Positions 52,955-56,681 of a stretch of 56,681 nucleotides of DNA are shown one piece after another; the first letter of the stretch is position 1; each line of letters opens with the position of its first letter. The stretch spans positions 1 through 56,681 of the forward strand of contig JOBE01000061.1 in assembly GCA_000717735.1 (NCBI GenBank), in the 5' to 3' direction. A model generated the notes under the pieces. It saw nothing but the letters and a program-made list of their open reading frames with translations, had not been told where the DNA came from and ran no database searches. The DNA is from Streptomyces griseoluteus (GTDB lineage Bacteria; Actinomycetota; Actinomycetes; Streptomycetales; Streptomycetaceae). Position numbers and translations under genes: made by a program.

Positions 52955-54883
52955 TCAGATCAGCCGTACGGGCTTCTCCGGGCGCACTCCCGTGCGGGCG
53001 AGCCAGACGCGCAGCGGCTCCGGATCGCCGTCCTCGACCAGGGCGAGAACACGGGGGCCGAGGTCCACCGCCCGCTCGCCGCCCACCAGCAGCGCGGGCC
53101 CGTCGAGCCAGTCGAGGCCGGGGGCGGCCTCTGCGGTGTCCACGGCCGCGCAGCAGATCATCGCGGTCACGTGGTCGGCGAGCAGGTCACGGCCCGAACG
53201 GGGCGGCTGGAGCGGGAAGAGCGGCAAGGGCCCGTCGGGACCGGAGACGGCCACGGGGGCCGCGCCGCCCGACCGGTCGTCCTTGTCCGCGCTCCTGGCC
53301 GCCGCCTCCGCGCTCAGGACGGTGGCGGCCACCCGCGCCTCCCGCGCGGCCTCCTCGCGGGAGAGGACGGCGCTGAGGGCTCCGGCGAGCGCCTCGGCGG
53401 CGGGGTTGACGGGCTCTTCGTGGTCGTCGTCGGCCGCGATGGAGTGATCGCTGTCGTCGTCGGCCGTGGCGACGTGATCGTTGCCGTGGGTCGTACCGGC
53501 CTCGGACGTGCTGTCGTCGGTCGTGCTGTCGTCGTCGGTCGGGAGTGGCGGGTCGTCCTGGGTGTCCGTGGGCTTCCTCGGCTCCGAGGACAGGTGGGCG
53601 ATCACCCGGGTCAGGGTCGGGCCGTCGGCTGCCGACGGGGAGCCGGCGGGGGCGCCGGCCACGCCGAGGCCGTCGAGGACCTGGTGCAGCCGGGCCGCGT
53701 CGGTGCGCCACTTCCGGTCGACGACCTCCTCCGGGTACTGGCTCCACTCCACCGGCGACCAGTCGGGACCGGGTTCCGCCGGGCCGCCGTGGAAAAGGCG
53801 GGCGGCGAGCAGCGAGGTGGCCTCGTCGACCGCCCCCGGCTCCTCCAGGAGGTCACATGCGGGCCGCTCGCCGAGGCGGGACGAGAAGCCGTCCGCCAGC
53901 CGGTCCCGGCGCGAGAGTTCGGTCAGGGCGGAGACCACGCCCGCGTCGAGCCGGGAGGGCCAGCGGCCCATGCGCCAGGCGGGCAGCGCGACCCGCGTGA
54001 GGAGACGGTCCCAGCCCGCGTAGGCCAGGCCGACCTGCTCCTGCGCCACGATCCGTACGCCGTAGTCCACGGCCTGGGCGCGCTCCGAGCCGGCCACGGC
54101 GACCCCGCGCTCCATCTCGGCGGCGTGCCCGCGGCAGGCGCGCAGCAGGACGCGGGCGACCTGTCCGACGCCGTGCGCGCCGAGTCTGCGGAGCGGGTCG
54201 AGGCCGGGGGTCCTGGGCACGGCGACGGCGGCGTCAAGGCCCCGGACGAAGCGGCGGGCGGCGGCTATGTCGGGGTGGGCGGCAGGTCCGGTGCCGGCCA
54301 CGACGGGGGCGAGGACGGCGCGCAGTTCGCCGACCCGCATCCACCAGAGGAAGGGCGAGCCTATGACGAGGACGGGAGCGCCCTCTTCGGCGCCGTCTCC
54401 GGACCACGTACGCCGTGCGCGGTGATCCCCTCGGGCGCGGCGAGCCCCGTGGGCGCGGTGGGTGCGGTCCTCCAGCCAGCTGTCGCAGTCCGGGGTCAGG
54501 GCTATCCCTGCGGGGGCCGGCACCTCCAGGCGGTCGGCCAGGTCCCGGACGAGCCGGAACAGATCGGGGGCCGCGGCCTCGGAGAGCTCCACCGTCGGCG
54601 TCGCGGCCGGGCGGGCCCTGGCGACGACGAGGGCGACGGCCGTGGCGGCGAGCAGGACGACGACCGCGAGGACGGTCACGCCCCAGCGGGCCGCGTCCCA
54701 GCCGGAGCCGGTGAAGTGGCCGGTGACGCCGCCCGCGTACAGGACGACGGCCACGGCAGCGGGGAGGACCGCGAGGCCGAGGGCCCTGCCGCGGACCCGG
54801 AGGACGCCGAGGGCCCGGGAGCGCGCGGCGCGCGCACCCCATTCCTCGCCGACAACGGAACCGGTACCGGACACGCCGTACAT
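52955..54883 (-). CDS. M48-like membrane protein with degenerate catalytic site
   Basis: 642 aa from ATG 54883 with GGAGG five bases upstream. Two membrane helices (about residues 36-52 and 67-90) precede an M48-peptidase-like segment: LVRDLADRLEVPAPAGIALTP (split here) then VLVIGSPFLWWMRVGELRAVLAP at about 171-193. In true M48 enzymes ELRAVLAHExxH follows; here the HExxH is replaced by PVVAG, so zinc binding and catalysis are lost. The remaining 450 residues include an acidic Ser/Thr/Asp linker (DDDSTTDDSTSE, about residues 480-530) and a C-terminal soluble part. Possibly a pseudo-protease scaffold; no partner gene adjacent. Confidence 0.7.
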   Translation of the reverse strand: MYGVSGTGSVVGEEWGARAARSRALGVLRVRGRALGLAVLPAAVAVVLYAGGVTGHFTGSGWDAARWGVTVLAVVVLLAATAVALVVARARPAATPTVELSEAAAPDLFRLVRDLADRLEVPAPAGIALTPDCDSWLEDRTHRAHGARRARGDHRARRTWSGDGAEEGAPVLVIGSPFLWWMRVGELRAVLAPVVAGTGPAAHPDIAAARRFVRGLDAAVAVPRTPGLDPLRRLGAHGVGQVARVLLRACRGHAAEMERGVAVAGSERAQAVDYGVRIVAQEQVGLAYAGWDRLLTRVALPAWRMGRWPSRLDAGVVSALTELSRRDRLADGFSSRLGERPACDLLEEPGAVDEATSLLAARLFHGGPAEPGPDWSPVEWSQYPEEVVDRKWRTDAARLHQVLDGLGVAGAPAGSPSAADGPTLTRVIAHLSSEPRKPTDTQDDPPLPTDDDSTTDDSTSEAGTTHGNDHVATADDDSDHSIAADDDHEEPVNPAAEALAGALSAVLSREEAAREARVAATVLSAEAAARSADKDDRSGGAAPVAVSGPDGPLPLFPLQPPRSGRDLLADHVTAMICCAAVDTAEAAPGLDWLDGPALLVGGERAVDLGPRVLALVEDGDPEPLRVWLARTGVRPEKPVRLI

Positions 54884-55086
54884 CACCCCCTCCTGTCCAT
54901 GCCGGGACTGCCTGTGGCGGTGTTGGTCACTCCCCCACTGTGGCACCCGCCACCGACATCGCAATGCCGGTGGGCCAAGTGCCGGAACGCCTCTGCCGCA
55001 CCCTAGTTGGGGCTTTGGCGGACGTCATCCGGATGGCCGAGCCGTCACTCGATGGAATGGCTTTGGGTAAAGGTGATGGCGCTCGT

Positions 55087-55114
55087 GCGGCCGTACGGTT
55101 CACCGCACGGCCGC
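55087..55114 (-). terminator. probable terminator of purD
   Basis: GCGGCCGT and ACGGCCGC close an inner stem CGGT / ACCG, giving 12 pairs with a single mismatch, 29 bases after the purD stop. Confidence 0.65.
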
Positions 55115-55142
55115 TCGACACATCAGCGCATCAGCGCGGTGT

Positions 55143-56393
55143 TCAGGCCTCGGCGGCCTTCCGCGCGATGTCCGTACGGTGCTGGGAGCCGTCAAGGCGG
55201 ATACGGCCGACCGCCGCGTACGCGCGCTCGCGGGCCTGCTCCAGGTCCGTCCCGGTCGCGGTGACCGACAGGACACGGCCGCCCGCGCTGACGATCGCGT
55301 CGCCGTCCCTCCTGGTCCCGGCGTGGAGCACGTACGCGTGCGGGGCGTCCTTCTCCGCGACCTCGTCCAGGCCCTCGATCGGGTCGCCCGTGCGCGGGGT
55401 GTCCGGGTAGTTGTGCGAGGCGATGACCACGGTGACGGCGGCCTCGTCGCTCCAGCTCAGCGGGGCCTGGTCGTCCAGGGTGCCGTTGGCGGAGTTCAGC
55501 AGGACGCCCGCCAGCGGGGTCTTCAGCCGGGCCAGGACCACCTGGGTCTCGGGGTCGCCGAAGCGCGCGTTGAACTCGATGACCCGTACGCCGCGGCTCG
55601 TGATCGCCAGACCCGCGTACAGCAGGCCGGAGAACGGCGTGCCACGGCGGCGCAGCTCGTCGACCGTCGGCTGGAGGACGGTCGCGAGGACCTCGTCGAC
55701 CAGCTTCGGGTCGGCCCACGGCAGCGGCGAGTAGGCACCCATGCCGCCGGTGTTCGGGCCCTCGTCGCCGTCGAGCGCGCGCTTGAAGTCCTGCGCGGGC
55801 CGGAGCGGAAGGACGGTGGTGCCGTCGGTGATCGCGAAGAGGGAGACCTCGGGGCCGTCGAGGTACTCCTCGATGACCACCCGGTCGCAGGAGAGGGCGT
55901 GCACGCGGGCCTGCGCGAGGTCGTCGGTGACGACGACGCCCTTGCCGGCTGCGAGGCCGTCGTCCTTGACCACGTACGGAGCGCCGAAGGCGTCGAGCGC
56001 CTCGTCGATCTCCTCCGGGGTCGTGCAGACGTAGCTGCGGGCGGTGGGCACCCCGGCGCCGGCCATGACGTCCTTGGCGAACGCCTTGGAGCCCTCCAGC
56101 TGCGCGGCCTCCCCCGACGGACCGAAGACGGGGATGCCGACCGCGCGGACGGCGTCGGCGACGCCGGCGACGAGCGGGGCCTCCGGGCCGACGACGACGA
56201 GCTCGGCACCGAGTTCGGTGGCGAGGCGCGCGACGGCCTCGCCGTCCAGCTGGTCGACGGGGTGCAGCTCGGCGACCTCCGCGATTCCGGCGTTGCCGGG
56301 CGCGCAGTGCAGAGCGGTGACGTCGGGATCGAGGGAGAGAGAGCGGCACAGGGCGTGTTCGCGGGCGCCGCCGCCGATGACGAGGACCTTCAC
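55143..56393 (-). CDS. purD: phosphoribosylamine-glycine ligase (GAR synthetase)
   Basis: 416 aa ATP-grasp enzyme adding glycine to phosphoribosylamine. GTG 56393 starts KVLVIGGGAREHALC, the universal PurD N-terminus; the frame is open further upstream to 56480 but that part is not family sequence. GPEAPLVAGVADAV, KDDGLAAGKGVVV, NTGGMGAYSP and EFNARFGDPETQ are present. A -10 box lies seven bases before the start codon, so the mRNA is probably leaderless. Ends near a hairpin terminator. Confidence 0.97.
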   Translation of the reverse strand: MKVLVIGGGAREHALCRSLSLDPDVTALHCAPGNAGIAEVAELHPVDQLDGEAVARLATELGAELVVVGPEAPLVAGVADAVRAVGIPVFGPSGEAAQLEGSKAFAKDVMAGAGVPTARSYVCTTPEEIDEALDAFGAPYVVKDDGLAAGKGVVVTDDLAQARVHALSCDRVVIEEYLDGPEVSLFAITDGTTVLPLRPAQDFKRALDGDEGPNTGGMGAYSPLPWADPKLVDEVLATVLQPTVDELRRRGTPFSGLLYAGLAITSRGVRVIEFNARFGDPETQVVLARLKTPLAGVLLNSANGTLDDQAPLSWSDEAAVTVVIASHNYPDTPRTGDPIEGLDEVAEKDAPHAYVLHAGTRRDGDAIVSAGGRVLSVTATGTDLEQARERAYAAVGRIRLDGSQHRTDIARKAAEA

Positions 56394-56406
56394 GTCAGCC
56401 AGGGTA
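56391..56406 (-). promoter_or_regulatory. -10 element for leaderless purD
   Basis: TACCCT (56406-56401), seven bases, GTG (56393-56391). The promoter lies in the short gap after the dnaX stop. Confidence 0.6.
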
Positions 56407-56454
56407 GCCCGCCGCCCGGGATGAACCTTGTGCGGGCCACTGAACGAGACGCCC

Positions 56455-56681
56455 CTACTCGTTCGTGTATTCCTCCACAACGGTGGCTCCCAGCTCGCGC
56501 ACGATCAGGTCGTGCCCGGAGAGGGCTGAGTCGACGAGGTCCGGATCGTCCTCCTCCGGTACGTCGTCCTCGGGCGCCACGGGCTGCGGCGCGGGCGGCG
56601 TGTACGCGGGCGCGGGGGCCGGGGCCGACGCCTGCGGGAAGGCGGGAACCGGCGCCGACGGGGCCTGCGCGGGGGCGGGGG
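56455..56681 (-). CDS. dnaX: DNA polymerase III subunit gamma/tau, C-terminal end (partial)
   Basis: The last 75 codons of a gene entering from the right edge. A Pro/Ala-rich linker (APAPAYTPPAPQPVAPEDD) leads to the conserved actinobacterial tail DDPDLVDSALSGHDLIVREL and VVEEYTNE before a TAG at 56457-56455. The tail and the position next to purD match Streptomyces DnaX (from memory). The ATPase domain lies outside the window. Confidence 0.8.
   Translation of the reverse strand, partial: PAPAQAPSAPVPAFPQASAPAPAPAYTPPAPQPVAPEDDVPEEDDPDLVDSALSGHDLIVRELGATVVEEYTNE

Overview
The window is about 57 kb of high-GC chromosome from a Streptomyces. Evidence: an exact-looking BldC (68 aa), valine dehydrogenase, an NsdA-like TPR regulator, an Lsr2 paralogue, mycothiol-type enzymes, GTG/TTG starts and strong G+C bias. 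From memory, gene order resembles the S. coelicolor SCO4067-SCO4115 core region read backwards; this was not checked by a search. Bases 1-55 are not genomic: they are an Illumina Nextera i7 adapter left on the end of the contig.

Layout. 56-8134: truncated BTAD/SARP-type regulator, frameshifted Uma2 nuclease, orphan asparagine-synthase/lasso-cyclase-like protein, NsdA-like regulator, L-2-hydroxyglutarate oxidase and tRNA methyltransferase TrmB. 8282-13319: PrsW protease, aldo/keto reductase, M23 peptidase behind a c-di-AMP (ydaO) riboswitch, and a membrane PP2C phosphatase. 13452-16998: a run of minus-strand genes (TipA-like MerR regulator, small secreted protein, cysteine-synthase-like PLP enzyme, MFS exporter). 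17116-21222: initiator tRNA overlapping a rhodanese gene, an ECF41 sigma factor with its own promoter, a PAP2 / diacylglycerol-kinase pair and tRNA-Lys. 21386-28497: large secreted FG-GAP protein, DEAD-box helicase with an RGG-like tail, Gly/Pro-rich lipoprotein and small zinc protease. 28602-31000: tRNA-Glu-Asp-Phe and a CcdA/DsbA-type thiol operon. 31122-39445: HrpA helicase, second tRNA-Asp, DUF6274 protein, bldC, valine dehydrogenase and a DUF3073 protein.

39591-56681 holds most of de novo purine synthesis: purM and purF, purL-purQ-purS (overlapping genes for the PurSQL complex), purC and purD. Interspersed are a decayed sulfatase behind an apparent cysteine leader peptide, a META-domain lipoprotein, a maleylpyruvate-isomerase-type protein, lsrL, three tRNA-Gly genes, a dimethylformamidase-like protein and a catalytically dead M48-like membrane protein. 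The window ends in the 3' end of dnaX.

Most notable: a tRNA-Gly(UCC) lacking both the D-loop GG and the T-loop TTC, recalling the peptidoglycan-dedicated tRNA-Gly of staphylococci (Streptomyces cell wall has a glycine bridge); a Cys leader peptide left in front of a sulfatase pseudogene; a rhodanese whose stop codon lies in a tRNA anticodon loop; a TipA-like regulator keeping operator and internal start but lacking the thiopeptide-capturing cysteines; and a recurrent TANNNT-N7-start codon arrangement that predicts leaderless mRNAs.
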